DNA of 64,000 nucleotides from Cryptomeria japonica. Lineage: Eukaryota; Streptophyta; Pinopsida; Cupressales; Cupressaceae. Of this stretch, positions 11,029 to 22,200 are shown one piece after another. The stretch is taken from positions 609,120,173 to 609,184,172 of the forward strand of contig NC_081408.1 in NCBI RefSeq assembly GCF_030272615.1. Reading direction: 5' to 3'. The notes beneath the pieces are model-generated. The model did no database searches and was not told where the DNA came from. It saw only the letters and a program-made list of their open reading frames with translations. Position numbers and translations under genes: made by a program. Every line of letters begins with the position of its first letter. The stretch's first letter is position 1.

Positions 11029-12908
11029 GAAATCCCTCTCTCGGAGCCAGCTAGCCTCGACAAAGTCTGAGCCCTGGAAGGACCCGCCCCAAGATCATCT
11101 CTCCTACCCCCTCTATCTGGTGGTGGTGGAGGACCCATGACCCCACCACTAGACGCCTATCTCCTGTCTCTCCTTCCAATGGTCGTAGTAGTCTGCGACG
11201 GTCTCTGAAAGCTCCTAGCCCGCTGATTTGGTGGCACCACTCCATAATATAGGTCTCTCCAGTAGGCTATCTCCTCCCCTACTCCTAGAACATAGGCGTA
11301 TCCGACCCTTCTGTCCTCTGTTGCCTGCCCACCTGCCCTCAGTGTTGTGTCAGCCTTCGTATAGCACTGAATAGCCTGATCCCTCTCTCGCTCAGTGTCT
11401 CTCAGCTATCTCCTAAGCCTAGCCGTATCCCTCTCCAGATCATGGATCTCATCTACCTGTCCCTGGCAGATCTCTCTCAAGGATAGTAGCTCATCCTCCT
11501 CATCCCCTCTCCCCTCACCCTCTCCCTGTGGCTGCTCCTATGGCTGCTATTGTCACTGTCTCCATCCCTGTACCTATCTGGGAACCTGTGCTGCTGGCAC
11601 CTGTAATGAAAATCCACCTCTACCCCTCACTACATGAGCCTGCGTCTCCTCTCCACCATCTCTCCTTTGAGCCACTCTCTTCTTCGCCACTACCCCATGC
11701 CTCTGCCATCGACCTCTACCTCCACCATCTCCACTATCATCTCCGCCATCTCCACCATCACCCTCTATCGGCTCCCTTGGATCCGTCAGCTGTGGAAATG
11801 GATGCTCTGCCCAATATGCATTGTACTCTGCATCCATCCCTGCATCCTCCACATCTGCCCAACTATCCCAAGGCATCATAACCATCTTCTGCATCTGTGT
11901 CATTGTCTCATCATAAGACAATAATGGACCCAAATGAGCATGATCCCTCATTGTCCGTGCATACATCCCTGACCCCTGTGGCATCCGTTGTATCCTGTTG
12001 AAATTCTTGCATACCCTATCAATCAACTGTCGCTCAATCACATATGGTGTCTGACCGATCAGATACCTACTCCTGAATACATATGGCAGCTCCACTGCAT
12101 CATCCTCCCACTCCTCATAGTCTAAGTAAGGCCTCCATACTACACTATCTATCTCGCCAATAACCCAATGCCAATACTCTAGCCTCCCAATCTGTGGCTG
12201 AGAAGTAATCATGTCATACAAATATACAAAACTGCGCCCATGTCCCTTGCCTCTAAAGTGCATCGGTCATGTCACCGACAGATGCTCATATGCCCATACT
12301 TGCAACAATGTTACTCCACACCCCAATCCTATTGATCCATGATACACAAATTGATGCGGCTCATAATACAAGTGTGCCAGCAGACACGAACCCCATGCAA
12401 ACCTAGTGTTCTCAATCACCAATGTCTCCAGAGTCCTCCCCCATCCCACAACCAACCCTCGTGTCACCTTGTCCAGACATAGGAACCCATTGATCACTCT
12501 TGCCAACACTGCCAGTAGCACTAATCTTGTCACTATCATGGTGTCCCAAGCTACATGTCCTACCCTCATCTCTAGTCCTAGATCCTGGAACACTTGTCTC
12601 AGTGCATCCCTTTCTCCCTCTCGATTGTAAGGAACCAACTCCCCAACGATCGATATCCTCAGTATCCTATATACATCCTCCAAGGTGACTGTCATCTCAC
12701 CCATCGACAAATGAAAAGTGCATGTCTCTGAGTGCCATCTCTCAGCTAATGCAGTCAACAACCCCATGTTCACTCGAAACTCAGGCACATACATAATGTA
12801 TCACAAGCCCATAGCCTCCATTTCTACTCTATCCTTGAATGTCAGCTCTACTCTTAAACTCTGAGTCGAAGAGAATCTCTCCCGTGACTCAACATAGGCA
12901 GGTCCTCC
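11029..12908 (-). pseudogene. Antisense gene of the Tat element: plant mobile domain protein, broken by stops
   Basis: One minus-strand frame runs from about 12908 to 11029. It contains the plant mobile domain (PMD, aminotransferase-like) pattern: LLTALAERWHSETCTFHLSM, EMTVTLEDVYRILRI, then LLQVWAYEHLSVT, a stop, and PMHFRGKGHG...WRPYLDYEEWEDDAVEL, a typical PMD C-terminal half. A Gly/Asp-rich then Arg-rich tail follows, then a charged heptad-like section (DELLSLREICQGQVDEIHDL) and a Pro-rich end. In-frame stops lie at about 12806, 12267, in a cluster at 11574-11530, near 11420 and near 11160. Most equal CGA-to-TGA or CAG-to-TAG changes. TTGCAG at 12909-12914 (minus strand) could be a splice acceptor. 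PMD proteins occur in plant transposons and in a few host silencing factors. The role inside an LTR element is unknown. Confidence 0.8.
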
Positions 12909-12934
12909 TGCAATCAAGCAAATCACCTGTGTTA

Positions 12935-13480
12935 GTCCTAGTGGTACTCCCTGTTCATCACAAAGTGCTTCTTTTTATCCTAGTGCTTATAGCTATCATA
13001 TGACACTCTAGCCTAGTAGTACTCCTTGTTCATCATAAAGTGCTGTTTTTTATCCTAGTGCTTATATCTATCACATGGCACTCTATCCTAGTAGTACTCC
13101 CTGTTCATCACAAAGTGCTTCTTTTATCCTATCTTTTAGGGCACCTACTTGAGTGTATCCTCTTGAGTAGCTTATCCAATTGACAATGTATGTTCTATCA
13201 CAGAATTGTCAATTTCATCCTAATCCAATTGACAACGTATGTTTTATCACATAATTATCAATTTCTATGGTACTCCTTGTTAATCACAAAGTACCTCGCT
13301 CTATCCTATCCTATGGTCTCTGCTTGAGTGTATCTTCTTGAGCAGTTTCCTGATTGGAAATGTATGTTCTATCACAAAATTGTCAATCCTAGCCCTATCT
13401 GGCATACTAGTCTTCTCTAGAGGACCTATTTGAGTGTATCCTCTCAACAACTTATCCAATTGACAATGTATGTTTATCAC
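12935..13480 (-). repeat. Degenerate minisatellite upstream of the antisense PMD gene
   Basis: Units of about 70 bases recur. One type contains TACTCCCTGTTCATCACAAA followed by GTGCTTCTTTTTATCC (near 12945, 13019, 13095 and 13265). A second type contains ATCCAATTGACAATGTATG followed by TCTATCACAGAATTGTC (near 13175, 13220, 13345 and 13455). The copies have diverged by substitutions and small indels. Tandem repeats in the region before the 3' LTR are common in Tat elements. Confidence 0.75.
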
Positions 13481-13489
13481 AGAACTGCC

Positions 13490-13620
13490 GATTCAACTTT
13501 GAAGACACAACCGCACTTACATAGTTCACAAACGCACCTGCCCTGCATAGACTCGCCTGACACACAGACGTGCCTATGTTCTACACAAACGTTCCTGCCC
13601 TACACAAACACGCTGACAAC
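13490..13620 (-). repeat. Reverse-oriented CGTCTGTGT-type motifs near the 3' LTR
   Basis: On the minus strand this stretch reads GTGTTTGTGTAGGGC, CGTTTGTGTAGAAC, CACGTCTGTGTGTC and GCGTTTGTGAAC. This resembles the GCGTTTGTGTAGGAC and CACGTCTGTGTTGG words in the plus-strand leader at 2120-2310. It lies upstream of the antisense PMD gene in that gene's own direction. Confidence 0.6.
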
Positions 13621-13675
13621 TTTGTATCAATTTATCTTATCTTCTTTGAAACAATGCGACAAGCTGCATTGTCTC

Positions 13676-13689
13676 AAAGAGGGGCAAAA
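13676..13689 (+). other. Polypurine tract of the Tat element
   Basis: AAAGAGGGGCAAAA lies directly before the TG that opens the 3' LTR at 13690. This is the expected primer site for plus-strand DNA synthesis. Confidence 0.8.
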
Positions 13690-14456
13690 TGTAGACACCT
13701 AAAATTGTCCCATCTAATTAAAAAAATATTTTTATTTATTTAATTATTTTAGCCTAATTCTTCTATTAATTAAATAAATCTTTATTTATTTAATTAATTC
13801 ATTTATCCTCTTCTAGCCTTATTTCTCATTTAAATAAATACATTTATTTATTTAAATTATCCTTTTTCCTAAATTAAATAAATACTTTTATATATTTAAT
13901 TGATCCCACTTCCTCTATTAATTAAATAAATGTTTATTTATTTAATTAATTCATTAGCCTTTTCTACCCATGACACATGTCATTCATCTCTTAATTCCTA
14001 CACTACCTACCCTCTCATTATTTTCTTATTTCTTCTACGTACCCTCTAATCCTAGCTGACCATTTATCTTTTACACCTCTTAATCTTATCCCTTCATCTC
14101 TTACAATGTCTTCTATATAAGAGGATGCTTCTCTCATTATCAATCCTTTTGGACTAGCATTTGAACTTTCATATGCGATCAAGCCTACTTGCAACCACAC
14201 TTCCATTATTTTTTGAGCTCTTGTGCACACATAAAATCTAAGAGCAAATATATCAAGCAAGATCAATGGAGATAGGAAGAATGGAGATTCAAACCCTATT
14301 GGACATGTGATGGTATAATCTTTGTGATTTTGTTGATTTGCATTATCTTAGGTAATCTTCATATGTTATGGTGGATCTTTGTTGTTGTTAGGCTAGGGTT
14401 TCATGGTTGAATCTATTTGTCTTTGAATATTGTTGTTTCCATTTTTATCATAAACA
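13690..14456 (+). repeat. 3' LTR of the Tat element
   Basis: Starts TGTAGACACCTAAAATTG and ends TTTTATCATAAACA, 767 bases. It matches the left LTR with about 25-30 differences by eye over the shared part. The TATA-like TCTATATAAGAGG is at about 14112. Coding sequence of the minus-strand gypsy element resumes directly after it. Confidence 0.9.
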
Positions 14457-16207
14457 ACACCTTTTCAACTGCATAGCTAAGATCATACATAGGGAAATGG
14501 GTCTCTAAATGCCTACTATCTCGAGGCTCTTATTGGAACCATCTACACACTACATCATCTTATGTTGGAAATCAATGAGAGTTTGGTGCCTGTCCAACCA
14601 ATCCATCCCCAACACTACTCCATAGGATCCCAAGGGAAGGATAGGAAGATCCACAAAAGAGGTGAATACTCTTAAATCTAGCTTGGAAGCACTCACTATG
14701 AAATCTACAACCACTTTCAAGCTGGTGGTCAAATCTACTTTCCGCCATTCATCTTTCCTTGTTGTTGCTAACCCACATCTCTCAACTAGGGAAGGGAAAA
14801 TAAAAGAATTAGAAGCACTTAAATCAAACAAGACAAAAATGGTAATATCACACAACACACCTGAAGTTTTGATCATTGTTCCCTAATGCTCAGCTTGACA
14901 GTTATCAACCTCTACAAAAACTGAATGAGATCTACTGGCATCTCCAATTGTGGGCTCAAACGTAGCTAGTTTTTGATTAGGTAGATAAGTGTTTCTATGT
15001 GGGAAATAAACTACAATGTGAACTTTTTGACCACATAACTAACATCCTAATCCTTAGTCAAAACCTCTACTTCTGTGAGGTGCACTAGACTGTTGAGCAC
15101 TACCTTTGTTGGAGAACTGTGGTGCACTCTAATTAGGCTAACTTGGTTGACTATGCTTATTGCGATTCTTCGATGACTAAAAAACTCTGCTACGAGGATG
15201 TTGAAAGTACTAAAAGTTCCTCTGCTTCTTATGAAACTTTCCTCCCTTCTAAGGTGTCAAAAAAATATTATTGGGTCCTAATGCTTGAAACTAATTACCT
15301 CTCGCACCTGAACCTGGTGGAGGGGTACTGCCCACTTGAACACCTGACTGACCTCCAAGAGCCAATACTAGGTTCTCCTCTATCAATTGTGCCTTCTCGA
15401 CTACAACCTGCATAGTCTAAGGGTTCAAAAATATGAATTGCACCATTGATGCATGAATTGAGACCCTAAACAAAATGTTGTACTAGCATAGCCTCATCAT
15501 CAAGAATATTCGCATACTGCTTGAGCTCATACAAGAGACACTCATATTTCTCCATGGACATAAACATCTATCACAAATAATGGAAGTCATCTACTCTCCT
15601 CTTCCTCTAATGATCAGACAAGAATCAAGAACCTTTCCAAAAATATATCCCAAGATACTGAGATAAGCTCAAGATGAATCTTTTGTTCCTTTATACGCCA
15701 CCATGTAGATGCAAATCCTCTAAGATGCATGATAGCACACCTGGCCTTAGTATTACTACTATAAGGATGCATGGCAAAACATCTATCCAAATCAATAAGA
15801 CAAGTCTCAACCTCAAATCTAGTACCAGTACCATCAAAATTTGGTGGTCGAGACCTGAGAAGGTCTCTCATGTGTCCATCCTGAATGGCATCATTATCAG
15901 TTGCTATATTATTACGGGGATGAGTATGTGATGTCTCCCTCTCTTGATGTTGGGACTGATGAGACTCCACTCACTGAGGAATCTCTTGATGAGGTTCCAA
16001 AAGAGCATCAAGATCCTGCAACATATTGACCAATTGAGGACCCTCTAGACCACCCTGCTAATTCTCACCCTACCGCTCATCTTTGTGGTCTCTTTGATTC
16101 TCATGTTGCAAATCCTCTTGGTGTTCATGATGCTGCTCCTCCTAATAAGGGTTTACCCGAGTGCTATGATGAAGACCTCACCCTCAACCTCTTCCCCTAG
16201 GAGGCAT
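14457..16207 (-). pseudogene. gag and aspartic protease of the minus-strand gypsy element
   Basis: The frame opens with the ATG at 16207 (MPPRGRG). It has a Gln/His/Glu-rich N-terminus with several stops, then the gag core at about 15890-15614: LLRSRPPNFDGTGTRFEVET, DRCFAMHPYSSNTKARCAIM, FASTWWRIKEQKIHLE. A degenerate zinc knuckle (CQLCGQKVHIV) is at about 15040. The protease at 14876-14550 has VLFDLSASNSFIFPSLVERC, with Leu in place of Gly in the active-site triad region, and LPLGSYGVVLGMDWLDRHQ. Downstream RPISLCMI and MQLKRC residues can still be read until the cut at 14457. Several frameshifts separate the parts between 15000 and 15600. Confidence 0.82.
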
Positions 16208-16370
16208 CTTCCTAACAACCAACAAGATATTCATAAGACAACGTTCAAGAATTTAACTAAGTGAGAGAATAGCAAGGGGTTGAGTCCAAGCAATTCAATC
16301 AAAGACACATTTCTACAATGAGACACAATGGGTCCATAAGAAACCAAAGTACCCAATGTATGAAAATATG

Positions 16371-16384
16371 CTTTGATACCAATT
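16371..16384 (-). other. Primer binding site of the minus-strand gypsy element
   Basis: On the minus strand TTGGTATCAAAGC follows one base after the LTR end ATTACA. This is close to the tRNA-Met-complementary TGGTATCAGAGC, with one changed base. Confidence 0.75.
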
Positions 16385-16389
16385 GTAAT

Positions 16390-17463
16390 TGTTGGTATTT
16401 TGGTATGGTTTTGTCATTGATGTCAACTCCTACTAACACTTATCAACTCTGGAGAATCAACAACATTCACCAGCAAGCAAATGACTCATGCACAGTCACC
16501 AGTATCTGGTACACCGGTAGGATATAATGATCACCGACACTTGGAATGGCATGGAAAACACTTGGTTATGTCGAAGACATTGTTTGGACACTTTGTCTTG
16601 GAGATCTGTTCATTGGCATATTCGTATTTGCATATTTGTTGTTACCGACAAATAGGTCCAGGTTATACACCGACATGTTTATCTTTTCAAGATTAGCATG
16701 GCACGCTATGGAGATGATTTATTATTGTTGTAAATGCATTAAGCCGACATGTTGAATCGGTTATTGCAACGGGCATTAATTTATTTATAAATTAATTTTA
16801 TTGTAATATCCTTTAGAGCCGACCTACTAAAATTGGTCCTAGGTTATGATATAAATATAAGATCTTATTTGTAAGATCGAATGTGGAATGCGAAGAAGAA
16901 TTGTGAGAAGGTATATGCGAGAATAAGTAGAGCTATACACACAGACATCATTTGAAGGTGAAGCAAGGTTTTTGTGAAAGCATATCAGAACTACACCGAT
17001 ACTGAATCCAGCATATGAAGATGCTATTTTGAGCAGTACATTCTTATTGGATTTAACCATCCAATTGTAGTCAGTGTGACTCCTATTTTGTGTTTGAGTA
17101 GTGAGCTCTAGGCGCTTTGCCTTTCTGCATGTGCAGACCCCATTTGTATACACTTACTATCTGTAGTAGTATCATCTGATTGTGGGTAAGGTTTCCCACT
17201 GTGGTTTTTCCCCTTACTGGGTTTCCACGTACAAATATTGGTGTTAAGTGTTGTGGATGACTTTGTCTTTTTGTTTCATGCATTAATCTTTACCGGTATT
17301 GCAATTATTTGTTAAAACTGTCCATCGGTATAAAAGATTGGTTTACCGGTATTAAGAAATAAGTTGGTTAAGTTGTTTTGGTTTGAATTTATTTGACAAC
17401 TGATTCACCCGCCCCCCCCCCCCCCCCCCCCCCCACCCTCTTAGTTGTCTTCAGGACCTAATA
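16390..17463 (+). mobile_element. Solo copia-type LTR inside the gypsy LTR
   Basis: Starts TGTTGGTATTTTGGTATGG and ends ..CAGGACCTAATA. It is flanked by GTAAT on the left (16385-16389) and GTAAC on the right (17464-17468), a 5-bp target duplication with one mismatch. The orientation is read from internal signals: TATAAATATAAGATC near 16850 as a TATA box, GGTTTTTCCCC and TGGGTTTCCACGTAC near 17205-17235, which are typical of the U5 region of plant copia LTRs, and CTGATTCACCC near 17400, also present at the LTR end of the element at 36152. No primer site or coding sequence follows, so only one LTR remains. Confidence 0.75.
17411..17436 (+). repeat. Poly-C run at the end of the solo LTR
   Basis: An almost pure run of about 23 C after CACCCG. 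It lies in the part of copia LTRs that is normally a short C-rich stretch (compare CACCCCTCCCC at 37266). Its length in the assembly may be inexact. Confidence 0.85.
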
Positions 17464-19176
17464 GTAACACCCCACTAGGGAACCCCAGAGTAATAACAAC
17501 TAATAATGAAACCCTAGAGTAATAACAACTAATAACTCAATACATAGAAAATAATTTATTTTTTTTAAAGAGGGAAACATAACATATCATAACTCAATAC
17601 AACACTAAGTAAATATATTACATAAAATAGATGAAATACAATAATGTTAAGTGAAAAACTTTATCACATCACATAATAAAACTCTAAGGGTTTCATAATG
17701 TCGCTACTAAGCAGTTCACTAACTACCATTCATTAATCATATAACTCATCACATAAGATCTATGCTAATTTCATTTTTAAGCACCAAATGAAATATTCCT
17801 ATGATAACCTTCATTAAAAATAAGAACATATATGTAGTTCACATAAAGCATTCACTTGCATGACATCCATTGATACAATTACATATGTTACAATAGGTCT
17901 ATAAAATTCTTTCCACTTGAGATAATCTCAAATATATTTTTAGTTAAAAATACAAATATATAGTTACATATTCTTTTTCAACAAATTTGGAAGATACATA
18001 ACAAATAACAACATGATGGTAGATCATCTCGCAACTAAAATATGAAGACACCAAAAAAGACATGGTAAAGATCCATCTAGCCGCACACAAACAAGTCCAC
18101 CAAAATATCCCTAATGGGCACGAAAAATCAACACCACCCAATCATGTGGAACCCATAGGTCCACCCCCCATGCTAGGAGATAGACACAAGGCCCCAATCA
18201 ACAAACAAGAAGGCTAGGGATAAATTAATTCAACATACTCACATGCAAGATATAAAAGATACCAACGCACAAGATTAGAAAGTAAAGATAACAACCAAAA
18301 GACCATCCAAAGAGACATCCAAAAGTCATACAAAGACTCCCAAAGAAAGGGTAACAAATCAAAACCTTTAAAGGACTCCCAAAAGCTTCCACATAAATAC
18401 TGACACAATAGGATAGTAGAATACATGAAGGGGAAAGTGGCATCGCATAGCCTTGAGACTCATGTGGAATCGTACAATATTTTTGTGGGGACAAGGTATT
18501 GCATGATCAAGCCATCTCAACACCTCTGCAAATGGATAGGCTTGCTATCTCAACACCTCAACAGGTCGACATGCCTTCCCAATCTAACCCTCTGTCTAAA
18601 TGAGCACACAAGGCCATGAGTGGTGTACAATACATTATCTTATTAGTGTGTAAACCCAAACCAAAGTTTTATTAATGTTATCACGTATTACTCTACTCAC
18701 CTATGAATTACCTTGGCAGCCAGTTAGGGTCCCAACCCCCATAGAGAGCCACTTCCGCTTAATGCACCTAGACATCCTATCCCTTATGGCTCAATATAAA
18801 TGTCATGAAGCATATGATAACCAAATAGAATCATATAAAATCCATATACATGCATAGATAACACATTATGCAAATAGAACTTCCAAAGATAGATCAATCA
18901 CAAGGTCAAGTCCTGAAACTGAATCTTAATCTCAAAACAACTATTCCTTTTCACAAGCCAAATCAAGAAAGGGCATATGCATGCCAATCCAGTCAAATTA
19001 AACCAAATTAAACACATACTTCCAAAATTTACAAGATGAATGGTCACCTAAGCCTCTGGTACTGACTTGGAAGTTAGATTATATCAAAATTTGGTTAAAA
19101 CTAAAAATTGATCAAAACCCAAAAACAACTGTGTAGGTGGTCAATCTTGCACCAGAACATGTTGTATACAAACATA

Positions 19177-19465
<289 letters not shown>

Positions 19466-19875
19466 CATCTAATGAAAGGAAGTCATGATATCGTATAGGG
19501 ATCATGAATGAGTAATACAAAATCATTCCTTTCACCCTAAACCCCAAGGAAAAAAAACATAAAACCCATAAGCATCAATATCATCAATAATCAAATGATA
19601 ACATCAGAACATAGATTACCATCACATGAAACATCATATAGATTCCAAGTCATAAACATGTCATCACTAGCATCAATATATCCATCTCAAATAAAGTATA
19701 ACCATAATCATGTCCTGAAACATATAAGCATCATAAAATAGTCCAATAACACGAATCATATGAATGTATCCACACATACACAAACCAGTGAAATAAACCA
19801 CACAAAATTAGTCAAACATAGTCTAGTAAGTCAAAGTAACATGTATCTAACACAAAGCATGGAGGGGGTACTACA

Positions 19876-20255
19876 ATGAGTAAAAAAATACCTAAAATAC
19901 CACACATTCAAAAAAATGGATACACTAAGAAAATAAATTAAAGATGAAAATTTTAATATACTTGAAATTTGAAAAAAAAAACTACATGGTTAGATAGCTA
20001 AGTGAGAGCTTAATGTCATCATGGTATTTTTTTAATTTTACATTGAAACATGCATAAACCTAATGGAGAGCATGCTAAAAAATGTGTGAAAGTTTTTTAC
20101 TTTTTCAAAAAACACATCTTTGGGCATGAAATGGTCACCCAACCATTTGTGTTCGATGTCCAAGGAAAATCCAACCTAAAGGGTTGGAAATTCCCAATGC
20201 AGATAACAATGTGAGTGTGTTATAACACACTCACATTATTGGGAAATAATATCGA
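19876..20255. other. Non-coding flank, nothing recognised
   Basis: AT-rich sequence between the gypsy LTR and the polypyrimidine region. It includes the small inverted word GTGAGTGTGTTATAACACACTCAC at about 20211-20234 (described by its arms GTGAGTGTG and CACACTCAC). No coding signal. Confidence 0.5.
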
Positions 20256-21042
20256 TTCTCTTTCATTTTATTTCTCTTCCACTTTGAATACCTCTCTCTT
20301 CGCTCTCTAAGTTGTCACCTCTCCCTCTTGGACCCTCTATCTCTAGGTTGTTAGGTCTCTCCCTTCCTCCCTCCTTCCCTCTCTACCTTTCAGTCCCTTC
20401 TTACCCCGCTTCTTTTTCATCCTCTTTCAATCTCCTTCTCTTACTTTAAATTAGTCATGGTTTAGGGTTTAACGCTTATAGTTTAGGGTTTATGGATTTG
20501 GGCTTAGATTTTAGGGATTAAGACTTACAATTTAGGGTTTACTATTGATGATGGATAGTTGACATTTAACCTCTCACTCCCTGCCTCCCTTCTTCCCTCT
20601 ATATTGATACTTCCCTTTCTCTCTCCCTCTCTTCTCTCTCTCACATCTCTTTCCCCTCTTTAGGTCCCTCCCACCTACCCTCCCTCTTTCCCTCTCTACC
20701 CCCCCTCCCTCTTTACCTCAATTCATCTTCCTCCTTCCCTACCACTATCTCTCTCCTCTCTCTAGCTCTCTCCCTCCCCCCCCTTTACCTCTTTACCTCT
20801 CCCTCTTTGTCTCATTACCCACCTATCTCTTTCCCCCTCTATCTCTTAGATCTCTCTTTCCCCCCTTTAGGTCTCTCATCTCTATATATCTCTTCTCTCT
20901 AGTTATTCCCCCACCCTATCCACATCTCCACCTCTCTCCCTACCTCCTTACCCATCTATCTCTTGATGAACTTATATCTCTCATTTTATTCTCTATCTCC
21001 CTCACCTCTCTACCTTCCCCCTCTCTAGGTTCCTCACACATT

Positions 21043-21086
<44 letters not shown>

Positions 21087-21846
21087 CTCTCTCCCTCCCC
21101 TCTAGATCATCATCTCTCCTTCCCTTATACAGGGTTTAGGATTGAGGTTATAACATATAGGGTTCAGGGATAGAGTTGAGGGTATAGGATTTAGGGTATT
21201 CCTTGTGTTGATAATTCCCCCTCTCTCTCTTGTGCCTTTTTCTCCACTCTCTAGGTCTCTCTATCCCTTCCTTCCTCTCTCCCTCTTTATTTACCCTCCC
21301 TTCTTCTCTCCCTCTCTTATTCTCTCTCTCTCTATTCTCTAGTTTTTTTACCTCTCCTCCAACCCTCTCTCCCTATTATCTCCCTCCCTCTCTACCTCTC
21401 CATCCATGTCTCATTACCAACCTCTCTCTATCCTCTATTCATGTCACCTATTTATCTCCCCATCTAGGTTTCTCACCTCTCTCTGCGTCTATGTCTCTCA
21501 CCTCTCTATCTCTCCCCTATTTTGTTCTCTCACTCTCTCTCTTCACCTCTCCCTCCCTCCCTCCTTACCCCTCTCTTTGTGAGCTCTATCATCTTCTCTC
21601 TTCCCCCTTACCTCTCTATCTCTCCCCTCTCTAGGTCTCTCACTCCCCACTTAATTACCTCTCCCTCCCTCCTTACTCATGTCTCTCTTTCTCTTTGTTA
21701 TTTTGTCTCTCCTTATATTTTCTCTCCCTCCCCTCTCTAGGTCATTACTTCTCCCTCATATAGGGTTTAGGGTTGATGGTATACTTTATAGGGTTGAGGG
21801 TATTTGGTGTTTATACTTCCCTCTCTCCCCCTTCCCCTATCCTTGT

Positions 21847-21901
<55 letters not shown>

Positions 21902-22200
21902 CTCTTATTATCTCTCACCTCTCTAGGTCTCTCCCTCCCACCCTCCCTCTCTACCCTCCTTAGGTCTCTCCCTCCCTCTCTACATCTCCACCTCTCCATC
22001 CTTATCTCATTACCATCCCCCAACCTCTCTCTCTCTCTCTAGGTCTCTCACCTCTCTAATACCCTCCATCCCTCACTCTAGATATCAATCCACTCCTTTC
22101 TCCCTCCCTCTCTTCTATCTCTCACCTCTTTTTCTCTCCATCTCTAAGTCTCACCCTCCCTCCCTTCACTTTCTTCTTCTTTTTTCTCTCCTTCTTGAGC
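20256..22200. repeat. Polypyrimidine low-complexity region with short telomere-like islands
   Basis: Mostly (T/C)n made of TCTCTCC, CCCTCC and ACCTCTC words, with (CT)n tracts at about 21040-21085 and 21848-21898. Short plus-strand G-rich islands of telomere-like sequence interrupt it (TTAGGGTTTA types at about 20455-20560, 21127-21205 and 21765-21800). The words CTCTAGGTCTCTC and CACCTCTC recur many times. Reading frames rich in Ser/Leu/Pro here are artefacts of composition. Confidence 0.9.

Larger units (their letters stand above)
1..14456 (+). mobile_element. Tat-lineage Ty3/gypsy LTR retrotransposon, decayed, 5' end cut by window
   Basis: The same LTR sequence is at 1-692 and 13690-14456. 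Window base 1 aligns with base 13767 of the right LTR, so about 77 bases of the left LTR lie outside the window and the full element is about 14.5 kb. Domain order is gag, protease, G-patch, RT, RNase H, a second RNase H, integrase. The second RNase H after the first is the hallmark of the Tat/Ogre/Retand lineage. An extra antisense ORF with a plant mobile domain lies between integrase and the right LTR. The two LTRs differ at roughly 25-30 of about 690 positions by eye, so the insertion is not recent. All pol domains have stops or lost catalytic residues. The element interrupts the protease/pol region of a minus-strand gypsy element on its right. Confidence 0.9.

Noticed and set aside
10925-11140. 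Plus-strand 71-codon ORF downstream of integrase
   Set aside because: It overlaps the C-terminal part of the antisense frame, which is the better supported reading.
11634-11924. Plus-strand frames opposite the antisense PMD gene
   Set aside because: The minus-strand frame carries the PMD motifs. The plus frames are shadows produced by its codon composition.
16390-17463. This LTR as the 5' LTR end of the minus-strand gypsy element
   Set aside because: Its internal TATA box and U5 signature point to plus orientation. The GTAAT/GTAAC flanks and the continuation GTAACACCCC show an insertion into the gypsy LTR.
21230-22042. Ser/Leu/Pro-rich open frames up to 134 codons
   Set aside because: They fall in CT-rich low-complexity DNA. 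No domain, and composition alone keeps them open.
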